The notes under the pieces are model-generated. The model saw only the letters and a program-made list of their open reading frames with translations. It was not told the DNA's origin and did no database searches. A program made the translations under genes and the position numbers. Shown one piece after another: positions 10,102-20,778 of a stretch of 64,000 bases of DNA. The stretch spans positions 1 to 64,000 of the forward strand of contig NZ_FUXU01000011.1 of the NCBI RefSeq assembly GCF_900167155.1, read 5' to 3'. How positions within the stretch are numbered: position 1 is the first letter of the stretch; the number at the start of each line of letters is the position of its first letter. This DNA is from Enterovibrio nigricans DSM 22720 (GTDB lineage Bacteria > Pseudomonadota > Gammaproteobacteria > Enterobacterales > Vibrionaceae).

Positions 10102-11430
10102 TCACGCATCCAAGGCATGGCATTTATTCCAGATCAGCTCACATTCCTGCCCATCATACCCTTCACATACAAACAAACCTGCTACAGCAACAAGTTGCTC
10201 ACCATAGAACAAAAGAGGGGTTCTGCGTCTCTCCCAAGTCGGCACGCGATATTCTTGGAAAAGCTTTTTCAATTTCCGTTTACCTTGTCGCCCGATGGGG
10301 TGTGCGAATAACCCCTCAGGATTAAATCGAACACTAACCATCTCACCTGTCTGAGGTGCACGAAGCATTTGTCCTGAACCTGAGCGAGTGCCGGATAGAT
10401 TCATGTTTCCCAAGCCATCTGGCAATTGGCACGTTACGTCTAACGCTACCTGCGCCGACCAATCAGTAACATCTTTGCTCGGTCTGACTACATAAATAGC
10501 GTCGTCATGTCGGTGAACCCACCACTCTCCGATTTTGAGCTTAGGATTTGCATCAATCGCAGCATTGATAACCCCACTGAATAGCTCTTGTAGCTGCGCC
10601 AGTGATGGCACTGAAGCTGTTTGCTGTTTAAACCATCGACGCACAACGGCTGTTTTAATCGGCGCCTGCAAACTAGTTAATCGCTCAATCGACAGACTTC
10701 CGTTTTGATTGACGACTTTTTGGTCAAACTCTTGAAGCAAAACATCAAGCAACGCTTCTTGTTCTGCACATAATTGCGCCGTACGGTTTATCGCCTTATT
10801 GATTCCAGGCCATCTTTCTCTTGCTGAAGGTAGCCATTCATTCCTAATAAAATTACGGTCAAAACGGCTATCTCGATTACTTTCATCTTCAATCCAAGAT
10901 AGACCTGCTTCATTTGCATAGTTTTCTATCTGTTCTCTTGTCGCCGTCAATAATGGCCGGAACAATTCAGCATGCCCGAGCTTTCGACATGCAGGCATCG
11001 ACGCTAGCCCCGCAGGGCCACTCCCTCTTTTCAATGCAAGTAAAAAGGTTTCAGCCTGATCATCTGCATGCTGTGCTACCAAAATCAATGCATTATTTTC
11101 AACTTCCCCTAGAATCGCCGCGTACCTAGCCTCTCTTGCCGCTTTTTCAATGCTTTCGCCTTTATGCGCGAGCGTGACTCGAACACCTTTGAAGGGAATG
11201 CGGGCATCTGTCGCCCATGCCTCACACTGACACAACCATAAATCTGCATTGCTGCTCAAACCATGGTGGATATGAACGGCGAGATAATGGTGCTGAGGGT
11301 ATTTATCGCGGTATATCGCGAGAAGCTCTAGCATCACGCGGGAATCCACCCCACCACTGAACGCCAATACTATCTGACGCGGTGAGGCCGTATAGGGACA
11401 AAGGGACTTTTCAAACAATGGGAACAGCAT
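10102..11430 (-). CDS. tilS: tRNA(Ile)-lysidine synthase
   Basis: Converts C34 of tRNA-Ile2 (CAU anticodon) to lysidine so that it reads AUA; an essential step. The 442-residue protein has the PP-loop ATP motif SGGVDS at 25-30, the conserved HHGLS and AQHADDQAET blocks of the N-type ATPase domain, and a C-terminal domain ending with GRQGKRKLKKLFQEYRVP-type motif and LVAVAGLFV. It lies next to accA as in E. coli, where ldcC and others intervene. Confidence 0.95.
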   Translation of the reverse strand: MLFPLFEKSLCPYTASPRQIVLAFSGGVDSRVMLELLAIYRDKYPQHHYLAVHIHHGLSSNADLWLCQCEAWATDARIPFKGVRVTLAHKGESIEKAAREARYAAILGEVENNALILVAQHADDQAETFLLALKRGSGPAGLASMPACRKLGHAELFRPLLTATREQIENYANEAGLSWIEDESNRDSRFDRNFIRNEWLPSARERWPGINKAINRTAQLCAEQEALLDVLLQEFDQKVVNQNGSLSIERLTSLQAPIKTAVVRRWFKQQTASVPSLAQLQELFSGVINAAIDANPKLKIGEWWVHRHDDAIYVVRPSKDVTDWSAQVALDVTCQLPDGLGNMNLSGTRSGSGQMLRAPQTGEMVSVRFNPEGLFAHPIGRQGKRKLKKLFQEYRVPTWERRRTPLLFYGEQLVAVAGLFVCEGYDGQECELIWNKCHALDA

Positions 11431-11476
11431 AAATGCCTCAAAGAAAGATCATCGACGACATGATAGCACCAGACAT

Positions 11477-11503
11477 AAAAAAAGGGCCAAACAGGCCCTT
11501 TTT
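11477..11503 (-). terminator. Terminator after accA
   Basis: On the minus strand AAAAAGGGCC / GGCCCTTTTTTT with loop TGTTT; a strong intrinsic terminator that closes the rpsB-to-accA gene block. Confidence 0.9.
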
Positions 11504-11520
11504 CTCAGTCGTACAACCTG

Positions 11521-12483
11521 TTAGCAGTAACCGTAGCTCAGCAATCGCTGATAACGGCGTTCACACAGATTTTCAGCGTCTAATTGCACCAGTTCTTCCA
11601 ACTGCTTCACCAGCAACGCTTTAATACCTTCCGCGGTTTTCGCATAGTTACGGTGCGCTCCGCCCATTGGCTCTTCTACAATGTTATCAATTAAACCCAG
11701 CTCTTTCAGACGCGGAGCTGTCATACCCATCGCTTCCGCAGCTTGCGGGGCTTTATCAGAATCACGCCATAAGATTGATGCACAACCTTCCGGAGAAATG
11801 ACAGAGTACGTAGAGTATTGCAGCATGTTGACGTAGTCGCCCACGCCGATTGCCAGCGCGCCACCAGAACCGCCTTCACCGACCACGTTGACAATCACAG
11901 GCACGGTCAGTCCTGACATTTCTTTCAGATTGCGTGCAATAGCTTCAGATTGACCACGCTCTTCTGCACCAACGCCAGGGTAAGCGCCCGCCGTATCAAT
12001 AAAAGTGATGATCGGCATCTTGAAGCGCTCTGCCATTTTCATCAGACGCAGGGCCTTACGATAACCCTCAGGCTTTGGCATACCAAAGTTGCGTTCCACC
12101 TTTTCGCGCGTCTCTCGGCCTTTTTGATGGCCAATGATCATCACTGGGCGGCCATCAATACGCGCCATACCACCGACAATCGCTTTGTCATCAGCGTAAG
12201 CACGGTCACCCGCAAGTTCATCAAACTCGGTAAAAATAAGATCTGCATAGTCCAGTGTGTATGGACGACGTGGATGACGAGCAAGCTGAGCTACTTGCCA
12301 TGCGCCCAGATCACTGAAGATTTTCTTCGTCAGCTCAACGCTTTTTGTCTCCAGTTGCTCGATTTCTTTATCAAGATTGACAGCCTCAGGACCATCACCG
12401 CGTTTTGATACGACGCGTAGGGCTTCAATTTTTGCTTCTAATTCAGCAATCGGCTGTTCAAATTCAAGGAAATTAAGACTCAT
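11521..12483 (-). CDS. accA: Acetyl-CoA carboxylase carboxyltransferase subunit alpha
   Basis: Alpha subunit of the carboxyltransferase that, with AccD, moves carboxyl from biotin-AccB to acetyl-CoA to give malonyl-CoA. The 320-residue length is standard (E. coli 319). Visible family blocks are [16 protein letters not shown] at the N-terminus, [17 protein letters not shown] and [11 protein letters not shown]. It is the last gene of the long minus-strand block after dnaE, with a hairpin in the 60-base gap, and ends at a strong terminator. Confidence 0.98.
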   Translation of the reverse strand: MSLNFLEFEQPIAELEAKIEALRVVSKRGDGPEAVNLDKEIEQLETKSVELTKKIFSDLGAWQVAQLARHPRRPYTLDYADLIFTEFDELAGDRAYADDKAIVGGMARIDGRPVMIIGHQKGRETREKVERNFGMPKPEGYRKALRLMKMAERFKMPIITFIDTAGAYPGVGAEERGQSEAIARNLKEMSGLTVPVIVNVVGEGGSGGALAIGVGDYVNMLQYSTYSVISPEGCASILWRDSDKAPQAAEAMGMTAPRLKELGLIDNIVEEPMGGAHRNYAKTAEGIKALLVKQLEELVQLDAENLCERRYQRLLSYGYC

Positions 12484-12512
12484 AGAGAAAGAATCCTGTT
12501 TAGGTAATTAAA

Positions 12513-12538
12513 TTGCCCCATCCCTCGGATGGGGCAAA
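12513..12538 (-). terminator. Hairpin between dnaE and accA
   Basis: Stem TTGCCCCATCC / GGATGGGGCAA with a short loop, followed on the minus strand by TTTAATT. The T-tract is poor, so it may be a partial terminator that sets the dnaE to accA ratio or a 3' stabilising structure. Confidence 0.6.
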
Positions 12539-12543
12539 GAGTA

Positions 12544-15500
12544 TCAGTCAAATTCCAGCTCGACCTGTTTCTCGCCAAGCAGGTTTTTTAAATCATCAAT
12601 CAGCTTATCGTCGGGCGTTATCCGCCATTCTGTTCCTAAGACCAGTTTCGCGCGCGCATCGTCACGCTGATAATAGAGGTTCACGGGAACAGTTCCTGCT
12701 CGGTGAGGCTCTAATATCTCGCTGAATTGTTCAAAAAATTTGTTATCAATTTGCCTGTCGGTCACAGAGATAGCAAGACCACGTAAGTACTTTTCGCGTG
12801 CTTGGGAGATATCAAGCACTTCTCGTGCCGACATTTTAAGACCGCCGTTAAAGTCATCAAAGCTGACCTGTCCAGAAACAACCAAAATTCGGTCTTTTTC
12901 GATAAGATCCAGATACTTTTCTAATGCATCTGAGAACAACATCACTTCCATACGGCCAGAACGGTCATCGAGTGTCAAAATACCGATACGTGTGCCGCGT
13001 TTGGTCGTCATCACTCGGGCGGCAATAACCAGACCCGCAACCGATGACACCACATCGCGTTTGGTTGCATGTGCATCTTCCAAACGCCACGTAATGTAAT
13101 GCTTCAACTCTTTGGCATAGCTATTGATGGGGTGCCCTGTTAAATACAGCCCCAGCGTCTCTCTCTCACCTTCCAACCACACTTTATCAGGCCACGGTGG
13201 CACATTTGCGTACTTGTGTTCTACTTCTTCTGGTGCGTCTGTCAATACACCAAACATATCTGCCTGACCAAACGCTTCTGCCTGATGATGTTGGCTGGCA
13301 GATTTAATGGCATTGTCCAGTGATGCCATCATGGCAGCCCTATGCGGCCCCAATCTATCTAGCGCACCGGATTGAATCAATTTTTCAATCACGCGCTTGT
13401 TTACTTTTTTAGTATCAATACGTGCACAAAAATCGAAGAGATCACGGAAATAACCGCCTTCTTCACGTGCTTTAATGATATTTTCAATCGGTGCTTCACC
13501 CACACCTTTGATCGCGCCAATACCGTAAACAATTTCGCCTTTTTCATTGACGTTAAATCGATACAGTCCCGCATTCACATCCGGTGGTAGCATGGTGAGT
13601 TTCATGCGACGACACTCTTCGACAAGACCAACGATTTTGTCAGTGTTGTCCATATCCGCTGTCATTACCGCAGCCATGAATTCTGCTGGATAGTGCGTTT
13701 TGAGCCAAAGTGTTTGATAAGATACCAAGGCATACGCTGCTGAGTGCGATTTGTTAAAACCGTAACCAGCGAACTTTTCAACCAAGTCGAAAATCTTCAT
13801 CGCCAACTCGCCGTCGACGCCGTTATTTACCGCACCGCTCTCAAACGTTTCGCGCTGCTTGGCCATCTCTTCCGGCTTTTTCTTACCCATCGCACGGCGA
13901 AGCATGTCAGCCCCACCCAGGGTGTAGCCAGACAATACCTGCGCGATCTGCATGACCTGCTCTTGGTACAGGATGATGCCATACGTCGGTTCAAGAATTT
14001 CTTTCAGTGATTCGTGCTGCCATTTTTCATCTGGATAAGAGACAGCCTCACGACCACGTTTACGGTCGATAAAGTTATCTACCATCCCTGACTGAAGAGG
14101 CCCAGGTCGGAACAAAGCAACAAGTGCGATCATATCTTCAAAGCAGTCAGGTTGCAGACGCTTAATAAGATCTTTCATGCCGCGAGATTCTAGCTGGAAG
14201 ACCGCTGTCGTTTCGTAGTTTTGCAACAATTGAAACGATGCCAGATCGTCCATTGGGATCGCTTCGATAACAACGGGATCGATACCTTCTTTCTCAAGAC
14301 GAGGGTTAATCATCTTAAGTGCCCAGTCGATAATCGTTAGCGTGCGCAAGCCCAAGAAATCGAACTTAACCAAGCCGGCCGTTTCAACGTCATTCTTATC
14401 AAACTGTGTTACTGGAAAATGACCTTCGCTGTCACAATACAGTGGCGCAAAGTCAGTGATGGTTGTCGGTGAAATAACGACACCACCCGCGTGTTTACCC
14501 GCGTTACGCGTACACCCTTCCAGGATACGGCACATATCAATCAGTTCACGAACGTCTTCATCCGCTTCGTATGTCTCACTCAATTGAGGCTCAACATCGA
14601 ACGCTTTCGCAAGGGTCATTCCCGGATCTGGCGGCACCATTTTCGAAATACGGTCAACAAAGCCGTATGGATGACCAAGAACACGGCCAACATCTCGGAT
14701 AACCGCTTTCGCTGCCATAGTACCGAAGGTAATGATCTGAGAAACCGCATCACGACCATACATTTCGGCTACGTGATCGATAACCTTATCACGCTTATCC
14801 ATACAAAAGTCGACGTCGAAGTCGGGCATGGATACACGTTCAGGGTTAAGGAAACGTTCAAACAGCAGGTCAAATTCCAACGGATCCAAATCGGTGATTT
14901 TCAATGCATAAGCAACCAGTGAGCCGGCACCCGAACCACGCCCCGGACCAACTGGAATATCGTTATCTTTTGACCATTGGATAAATTCCATCACGATAAG
15001 GAAGTAACCCGGAAACCCCATTTGGTTGATAACGCCCAGTTCAATATCAAGGCGTTCATCGTATTCAGGGCGTCGCGATGCGCGAACTTCTGGATCTGGA
15101 AATAAAAACGCTAACCGCTGCTCCAAACCTTCTTTTGATTTTTTCACCAAGAAATCGCCAATTTCCATCCCTTCGGTAGGAAAGTTTGGCAGGAAGTATT
15201 CATTTAAACGGACAGTAACGTTACAACGCTTGGCAATTTCTACTGTGTTAGCCAGTGCCTCTGGAATGTCATGGAATAGCTCACACATTTCATCTTCCGT
15301 ACGAAGGTACTGCTGTGAGCTATAATTTTTTGGTCGACGCGGATCAACCAATGTGTAGCCATCATGAATCGCAACGCGAATTTCATGGGCGTCAAACTGA
15401 TCGGGCGTAATAAAACACACTTCGTTGGTTGCAATGACTGGAAGATCATTTTCCGCGGCAAAGTCCAGCGCGAAATGCAGATAAGCTTCTTCATCAGGAC

Positions 15501-16023
15501 GGCCTGTGCGTGTTAATTCGACATAATAGGCATCAGGGAAGTGCGTTTGATAAAACGCTGCGCATTGTTTAGCTAGGCCCATATTGCCTTTCAGCAAAGA
15601 CTTACCTAAGTCGCCTCTGCGACCTCCCGATAAGATAATCAACCCGTCTTTAAGTTCCTCAAGCCACGCTTGATCAATAACAGGTTGATGCTGAACATGT
15701 CCACGAAGGTAAGCTTTTGAAATCAGCAACGTGAGGTTTTTGTACCCCGTATTGTTTGCTGCCAGCACAGTCAACTGACAAAGATCATCGCCAAAGGTTT
15801 CAGACTGCACTTTAAAATCTGCGCCAATGATAGGCTTCACACCACAACCTTGTGCTGTGTTATAGAATTTCACCAAACCACATAAATTCGTAAAATCTGT
15901 CAATGCTATCGCAGGCATGCCCATTTCAGCGACTTTTTTAACCAAAGACGGCACTTTCGACAGGCCGTCGACCATCGAATAGTCACTGTGAACGCGAAGG
16001 TGGATATAGCGTGGATCTGACAT
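12544..16023 (-). CDS. dnaE: DNA polymerase III alpha subunit
   Basis: Replicative polymerase catalytic subunit, 1,159 residues (E. coli 1,160). The N-terminal PHP domain begins at [13 protein letters not shown]. The palm carries the family block [16 protein letters not shown] and the catalytic acidic triplet around [13 protein letters not shown], followed by the fingers block FQLESRGMK and [11 protein letters not shown]. An OB-fold lies near residues 980-1060. It is flanked by rnhB and accA exactly as in E. coli. Confidence 0.99.
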   Translation of the reverse strand: MSDPRYIHLRVHSDYSMVDGLSKVPSLVKKVAEMGMPAIALTDFTNLCGLVKFYNTAQGCGVKPIIGADFKVQSETFGDDLCQLTVLAANNTGYKNLTLLISKAYLRGHVQHQPVIDQAWLEELKDGLIILSGGRRGDLGKSLLKGNMGLAKQCAAFYQTHFPDAYYVELTRTGRPDEEAYLHFALDFAAENDLPVIATNEVCFITPDQFDAHEIRVAIHDGYTLVDPRRPKNYSSQQYLRTEDEMCELFHDIPEALANTVEIAKRCNVTVRLNEYFLPNFPTEGMEIGDFLVKKSKEGLEQRLAFLFPDPEVRASRRPEYDERLDIELGVINQMGFPGYFLIVMEFIQWSKDNDIPVGPGRGSGAGSLVAYALKITDLDPLEFDLLFERFLNPERVSMPDFDVDFCMDKRDKVIDHVAEMYGRDAVSQIITFGTMAAKAVIRDVGRVLGHPYGFVDRISKMVPPDPGMTLAKAFDVEPQLSETYEADEDVRELIDMCRILEGCTRNAGKHAGGVVISPTTITDFAPLYCDSEGHFPVTQFDKNDVETAGLVKFDFLGLRTLTIIDWALKMINPRLEKEGIDPVVIEAIPMDDLASFQLLQNYETTAVFQLESRGMKDLIKRLQPDCFEDMIALVALFRPGPLQSGMVDNFIDRKRGREAVSYPDEKWQHESLKEILEPTYGIILYQEQVMQIAQVLSGYTLGGADMLRRAMGKKKPEEMAKQRETFESGAVNNGVDGELAMKIFDLVEKFAGYGFNKSHSAAYALVSYQTLWLKTHYPAEFMAAVMTADMDNTDKIVGLVEECRRMKLTMLPPDVNAGLYRFNVNEKGEIVYGIGAIKGVGEAPIENIIKAREEGGYFRDLFDFCARIDTKKVNKRVIEKLIQSGALDRLGPHRAAMMASLDNAIKSASQHHQAEAFGQADMFGVLTDAPEEVEHKYANVPPWPDKVWLEGERETLGLYLTGHPINSYAKELKHYITWRLEDAHATKRDVVSSVAGLVIAARVMTTKRGTRIGILTLDDRSGRMEVMLFSDALEKYLDLIEKDRILVVSGQVSFDDFNGGLKMSAREVLDISQAREKYLRGLAISVTDRQIDNKFFEQFSEILEPHRAGTVPVNLYYQRDDARAKLVLGTEWRITPDDKLIDDLKNLLGEKQVELEFD

Positions 16024-16090
16024 AGAACTCGTACGTTACTGGTTTAAGGAAAGAAATCATTGAGGGGACGATATATGTCCCCTCTAAATA

Positions 16091-16693
16091 TTATGCAAGG
16101 CCTAGGGCTTTTTTGACAGGTTTAAAGCTCTTCCGATAACCTTCAATCGCACCGTGTTGCTCCAATGCCTCAAAGTGCGCTTTGGTTGGGTACCCTTTGT
16201 GCTTGGCAAAGCCATATTGCGGATATTCCTTGTCCAATGCTTCCATCTCGCGATCTCGTACCACTTTGGCAAGAATTGACGCCGCACTGATTTCAGCAAC
16301 TCGAAGGTCACCTTTTACGATTGCCTGAGCTGGCACATTTATGCCCGCAGGAACACGGTTGCCGTCGATCAACACATAATTTGGCGCGATCGGAAGGCCA
16401 TTTACCGCACGTTCCATCGCAAGCATTGTCGCAGCGAGGATATTGAGTTCATCAATCTCCTCAGGCTCGGCACGACCTAATGACCAGGCCAGTGCCTTCT
16501 CTTTAATTTGGTCAAACAATACGTTGCGTTTTTTGTCTGTCAGTTTTTTTGAGTCCGTCAGCCCTTCAATGGGATTATTAGGATCGAGAATAACCGCAGC
16601 AGTAACCACTGCCCCAATCAGAGGGCCACGCCCTACTTCATCAACCCCTGCGATTAAGGTCGCATCCGGATATTCAAACGGTTCGAAGTCCAT
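16091..16693 (-). CDS. rnhB: Ribonuclease HII
   Basis: Endonuclease that cuts the RNA strand of RNA-DNA hybrids, including single misincorporated ribonucleotides. The 200-residue protein has the [12 protein letters not shown] motif with the first catalytic D-E pair, DSKKLT, LIDGN and the motif [13 protein letters not shown] with further metal ligands. ATG 16693 is chosen; a TTG three bases earlier would give one extra Met. The start lies within four bases of the lpxB stop codon, implying coupling. Confidence 0.96.
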   Translation of the reverse strand: MDFEPFEYPDATLIAGVDEVGRGPLIGAVVTAAVILDPNNPIEGLTDSKKLTDKKRNVLFDQIKEKALAWSLGRAEPEEIDELNILAATMLAMERAVNGLPIAPNYVLIDGNRVPAGINVPAQAIVKGDLRVAEISAASILAKVVRDREMEALDKEYPQYGFAKHKGYPTKAHFEALEQHGAIEGYRKSFKPVKKALGLA

Positions 16694-16696
16694 CAA

Positions 16697-17836
16697 TTAA
16701 CGTCCAATCAAATTCAATACAGCTCGCGCTGAAGATGCATCTGCGTCACAGCGGATCACTTCATGCAATCGAGTAAATTCGCTCATCAGAGCGTCATTGT
16801 CACCATCAAGGTATTTGGAAACATCTTCCGCTAACTGTTCTGGCGTACATGCTTCTTGAAGCCTTTCTGGCACCAACTCTCGACCCGCCAAAATATTAGG
16901 TAAAGAAACGAATTCGGTTTTCAACATACGCTTTGCCAGCCAAGCTGTAATGGCGTTGACCTTGTAGCCCACCACCATTGGGCGTTTAACTAACATGCAT
17001 TCCAATGCCACAGTGCCAGACGCTAGCAATACGGCGTCAGCTGCCGTGATCACGTTGCGCGCAGTATCATTGACAAGAATGAAATCGAGCTCGGGTGCCG
17101 TCTCCTGCCACGCTTGCTCAAACTGAGCACGACGCTTTTCATTTACCAGAGCTACAGCAAAGCCCACATCAGGGTATGTTTCTTTGAGTCGCTTACAGGT
17201 TTCAATGAAAACAGGAGCAAGCAATTTCATTTCACCGCCTCGGCTGCCCGGCAACACGGCAAGGTAACGCTTGTCTGCCTCAAGACCCAGCAATGCTTTT
17301 GCCGCTACTTTGTCGCTCACCAGAGGGATATCATCCGCCATGGTGTGTCCCACAAACTCGCAAGGCACAGAGAATTTGTCATAGAAGGCTTTTTCGAATG
17401 GCAGAAGTGCCAAAACAAGGTTAGTCGCTTCAGCAATGCCAAATATTCTTTTCTGACGCCACGCCCAAACACTTGGACTCACGTAATGCACGGTTTTAAT
17501 ACCGTTGGTTTTGAGCGATTTTTCTAGGCGAAGATTAAAATCTGGCGCATCAATACCGACAAAAACATCAGGAGGGTTTGATATAAAGTACTCGACGAGC
17601 TCACGCTTAACCTTCAACAAGCGAGGTAAGCGGCCTAGAACTTCAACAATACCCATTACCGCCAGTTCTTCCATATCAAAGAGAGCTTCGCAGCCTAATG
17701 CTTTCATGCGGGGACCGCCGATCCCGACAAACTCTGCATCAGGGTATTGTTCTTTCACGGCCTTGATAAAACCGGCACCTAAAATATCGCCGGAGATTTC
17801 CCCGGCGACAATTCCTATTCGAAGTGGCTTAGCCAT
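16697..17836 (-). CDS. lpxB: Lipid-A-disaccharide synthase
   Basis: Inverting GT-B glycosyltransferase (family GT19) that joins UDP-2,3-diacylglucosamine and lipid X to give the lipid A disaccharide, at the inner face of the inner membrane. The 379-residue protein has the N-terminal block [16 protein letters not shown], then [22 protein letters not shown] and LPGSRGGEM, all diagnostic. The start overlaps the end of lpxA by one base. Confidence 0.97.
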   Translation of the reverse strand: MAKPLRIGIVAGEISGDILGAGFIKAVKEQYPDAEFVGIGGPRMKALGCEALFDMEELAVMGIVEVLGRLPRLLKVKRELVEYFISNPPDVFVGIDAPDFNLRLEKSLKTNGIKTVHYVSPSVWAWRQKRIFGIAEATNLVLALLPFEKAFYDKFSVPCEFVGHTMADDIPLVSDKVAAKALLGLEADKRYLAVLPGSRGGEMKLLAPVFIETCKRLKETYPDVGFAVALVNEKRRAQFEQAWQETAPELDFILVNDTARNVITAADAVLLASGTVALECMLVKRPMVVGYKVNAITAWLAKRMLKTEFVSLPNILAGRELVPERLQEACTPEQLAEDVSKYLDGDNDALMSEFTRLHEVIRCDADASSARAVLNLIGR

Positions 17837-18624
17837 TAGCGAATAATGCCTCGCGTTGAGTTTTCAAAGAACTCAACAAACAAGTCTAGAGCAGGCTCGT
17901 CTTTTGCCGACGCCACAATAGTTTTCTTCGCTTCTTCCAGCGTTTTACCTGAACGATACAGTTCTTTATAAACGCTTCGGATCGCTTTTATTGCGCTCTT
18001 TTCAAAGCCGCGACGTTTTAAGCCTTCCACGTTGATACCAAACGGTGCACAGTGGTTGCCTTGTGCCATCACATACGGAGGCACGTCTTGTACCACAATG
18101 GAACCACCACCCAACATGCTATGGCTACCAATCACACAGAATTGGTGAATTGCTGTCATACCGCCAACGATCGCTTGGTTTCCTACTTTCACATGGCCAG
18201 CAAGCGTGGCATTGTTAGCAAAGATACAACGGTCCCCAATGACACAATCGTGCGCAACGTGCGCGTTCACCATAAACAGGTTGTCGTTACCCACTTGAGT
18301 TACGCCTTTGTCCTGTACGGTTCCGCGGTGCATGGTGACGCTCTCACGAATCGTGTTACGGTCACCGATGATTAACGTTGTCGGCTCATCCGCGTACTTC
18401 AGGTCCTGACACTCTTCACCAATAGAAGCGAATTGGAAGATTTTGTTATCACAACCAATCTTGGTTGGACCTTTGATAACGACGTGAGTCTTTACCTCTG
18501 TTCCTTCACCGATCTCTACACCTGTACCGATAAAAGAAAAAGCACCAATTTTCACATTGGCACCTAAAGTCACCCCGTTTTCTACAACAGCAGTAGGATG
18601 AATTTGAGCAGATTCATGGATCAC
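17836..18624 (-). CDS. lpxA: UDP-N-acetylglucosamine acyltransferase
   Basis: First enzyme of lipid A synthesis; transfers 3-hydroxyacyl from ACP to UDP-GlcNAc. Left-handed beta-helix of hexapeptide repeats through residues 1-190, with catalytic-region block INAHVAHDC-like (VNAHVAHDC) and [10 protein letters not shown], and an alpha-helical C-terminus ending STRGIIR. The GTG start at 18624 gives [11 protein letters not shown] and a 262-residue protein, the same length as E. coli LpxA; an upstream ATG at 18648 would lie inside fabZ. AGAGAG precedes the start and fabZ ends two bases upstream. Confidence 0.96.
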   Translation of the reverse strand: MIHESAQIHPTAVVENGVTLGANVKIGAFSFIGTGVEIGEGTEVKTHVVIKGPTKIGCDNKIFQFASIGEECQDLKYADEPTTLIIGDRNTIRESVTMHRGTVQDKGVTQVGNDNLFMVNAHVAHDCVIGDRCIFANNATLAGHVKVGNQAIVGGMTAIHQFCVIGSHSMLGGGSIVVQDVPPYVMAQGNHCAPFGINVEGLKRRGFEKSAIKAIRSVYKELYRSGKTLEEAKKTIVASAKDEPALDLFVEFFENSTRGIIR

Positions 18625-18626
18625 GA

Positions 18627-19079
18627 TTAGAACTCTCTTCTGGCACACTTCAGGTCAGCAGAACACACTACCTTACCATCAACTTTAGCTACACCCGTAA
18701 ATGCTGCAATGCCGCGACGCTCTTTAATGAATTCAACTTCCAGCACCATTTGGTCACCAGGGGTGACTGGCGCACGGAATTTGGCATTATCAATGCTCGC
18801 AAAGTAGTACAGTTCATTTTCAGCAGGATCGCCAAACGTTTTAAACGCCAGTAAACCTGTTGCTTGCGCCATGGCTTCAAGGATCAACACACCAGGGAAA
18901 ATTGGCAGTTGCGGGAAGTGACCTGTGAATTGAGGCTCGTTCACTGACACGTTTTTGATAGCATGAAGGTATTTACCTTCTTCATAATCAGTAACACGGT
19001 CAATCAGCAAAAAAGGATAACGGTGTGGCAGCAGGTCTCTAATTTCGTTAATAGTTAAAATTTTGTTTTCGCGACTCAA
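18627..19079 (-). CDS. fabZ: 3-hydroxyacyl-[ACP] dehydratase
   Basis: Hot-dog-fold dehydratase of type II fatty acid synthesis. The conserved [14 protein letters not shown] block leads, followed by the active-site region [23 protein letters not shown] with catalytic His and Glu. I chose a TTG start at 19079 ([13 protein letters not shown]), which gives 150 residues and an N-terminus like Vibrio homologues; the ATG at 19127 would add 16 residues of unlike sequence. No strong Shine-Dalgarno is seen before either. It sits between lpxD and lpxA as usual; FabZ and LpxA compete for the same 3-hydroxyacyl-ACP pool. Confidence 0.95.
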   Translation of the reverse strand: MSRENKILTINEIRDLLPHRYPFLLIDRVTDYEEGKYLHAIKNVSVNEPQFTGHFPQLPIFPGVLILEAMAQATGLLAFKTFGDPAENELYYFASIDNAKFRAPVTPGDQMVLEVEFIKERRGIAAFTGVAKVDGKVVCSADLKCARREF

Positions 19080-19212
19080 GGTAATATTCCCGTATGAAAA
19101 GCTTATTATTTGTCGTTGATAACGCAAAATGGCCTACACTGCAGACCACGGTCAAACTGAGGACAACTCAATACGCCGTGTGCCACCAGAGTAGGCCATC
19201 AGAAACAGGGAG

Positions 19213-20238
19213 TTACTCGCTGTCTTCTAGCTGTTTTTCAACGGCTTTCAATCGTTTGTGCATGTCTTCGATCTTCATAACGCGCGCCGCAGTTTTGCGC
19301 CACTCTCTATTCGTTTGAAGAGGGATCCCCGAAGAATACATACCGGGCTCGGTGATAGGACGCATCACCATTGCCATACCGGTGATAGTAACGCCATCTG
19401 TGATTTCCATATGGCCGTTAAAGACACTCGCACCACCAATAATACAGTGTTTGCCGACTTTAAGGCTGCCCGCCATAACGGTTGCGCCAGCGATGGCGGT
19501 ATTTTCACCGATCTGCACATTATGCGCGATTTGACACTGATTGTCGATTATCACGCCGTCAGAGATGATGGTGTCATCCAATGCGCCACGGTCGATTGTT
19601 GTGCACGCGCCGATCTCAACACGGTCACCAATCACAACGGTACCGACCTGCGGGATCTTCACCCAACGGCCTTTGTCATTGGCATAACCAAAACCGTCAG
19701 AGCCGATTACCGTCCCTGATTGTATCAAGCAAGAGTCGCCGATTCGCACATTGTGATAAATGCTCACATTCGCCCACAGACGTGTATTTGCGCCCAGCAC
19801 GGCATTTTTACCAACGAAACAACCCGCACCAACTTGTACGTTGTCGCCCAATGTTACACCGTCTTCTATTACCGCATTGTGACCAACGGAAACGCCCGCG
19901 CCCAATGTTGCTGTTGATGACACATAAGCACTCGGAGCGATCTCCGTCGCACATGCTGGTGTGGTGTCCAATAACTGCGCGGCCAATGCATAACCTAAAT
20001 AAGGGTCACGCAAGACCAACGCATTACCATTGCAATAAGCGAGGTCGGCTTCCTTGACCATCACTGCACCCGCCTTGCACTCGGCAAGGTGTTTACGGTA
20101 TTTACTGCTAGACAGAAAGGTCAACTGACCTTCCACTGCCTTGTCCATTCCCGCAATTGAACTGATTGTGACGTTACCATCACCGTGCAATTCTGCACCC
20201 AGTTTTTCCGCTAAATCAGCGAGAGTAATAGAAGCCAT
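19213..20238 (-). CDS. lpxD: UDP-3-O-(3-hydroxyacyl)glucosamine N-acyltransferase
   Basis: Third committed step of lipid A synthesis. The 341-residue protein has an N-terminal uridine-binding domain (about 1-100), a left-handed beta-helix of hexapeptide repeats (about 100-300) with [12 protein letters not shown] and the catalytic-histidine region [10 protein letters not shown], and a C-terminal helix ending [13 protein letters not shown]. It starts nine bases after skp and is separated from fabZ by about 130 bases. Confidence 0.97.
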   Translation of the reverse strand: MASITLADLAEKLGAELHGDGNVTISSIAGMDKAVEGQLTFLSSSKYRKHLAECKAGAVMVKEADLAYCNGNALVLRDPYLGYALAAQLLDTTPACATEIAPSAYVSSTATLGAGVSVGHNAVIEDGVTLGDNVQVGAGCFVGKNAVLGANTRLWANVSIYHNVRIGDSCLIQSGTVIGSDGFGYANDKGRWVKIPQVGTVVIGDRVEIGACTTIDRGALDDTIISDGVIIDNQCQIAHNVQIGENTAIAGATVMAGSLKVGKHCIIGGASVFNGHMEITDGVTITGMAMVMRPITEPGMYSSGIPLQTNREWRKTAARVMKIEDMHKRLKAVEKQLEDSE

Positions 20239-20246
20239 TTTCTACC

Positions 20247-20756
20247 TTATTTTACTGCTTTAAGTACTTTCTCAGAAATATCGTCTTTCGGGCTCGCATA
20301 ATGCACAACCTGACGTTCTAATACCATGCTGTAGCCTTCCTTCTTCGCTACAGACTCGATGGCTTTTTGGATTCTTTCCGCCAATTTACGTTGCTCTTCA
20401 GCACCACGCTTGCGCTCATCTTCACGCAGGTTCGCCACTTCAAGCTTGTATTCTGAATCCATCGACTGCAGGTTACGCTGCAATTTAACGCGCTCGTCCT
20501 CACTCATGAGTTCGCCGTTGCGCTTAAGCTTGTCGAGGTCCATCTTCATTTTTGTTTCAAGTCGTTCGATTTTAGCAATGCGATCTTTAAACTCAACACG
20601 CAGCTTTTCTTGCACGTTACTTTGCTTCGCCAATTGCGCCATCAGAGGACCTGTCGCAACGTATCCAATTTTTTGCGCTGCTTCTGCAGCATGAGCAAAC
20701 ATACTTGAGGTAACGAGCACAAGGCCTAGGCCTGCCGCTTTGATAAATGGTTTCAA
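20247..20756 (-). CDS. skp: Periplasmic chaperone Skp (OmpH)
   Basis: Trimeric jellyfish-like chaperone that carries unfolded outer-membrane proteins across the periplasm to BamA. The 169-residue precursor has a signal peptide (to about HAAEA, residue 25), then a long charged coiled coil rich in Glu, Arg and Lys and a C-terminal beta strand region (YSMVLERQVVHYASPKDDISEKVLKAVK). Located between bamA and lpxD, the usual order. Confidence 0.95.
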   Translation of the reverse strand: MKPFIKAAGLGLVLVTSSMFAHAAEAAQKIGYVATGPLMAQLAKQSNVQEKLRVEFKDRIAKIERLETKMKMDLDKLKRNGELMSEDERVKLQRNLQSMDSEYKLEVANLREDERKRGAEEQRKLAERIQKAIESVAKKEGYSMVLERQVVHYASPKDDISEKVLKAVK

Positions 20757-20778
20757 ATTTTTCTCCTAATATTCAAAA

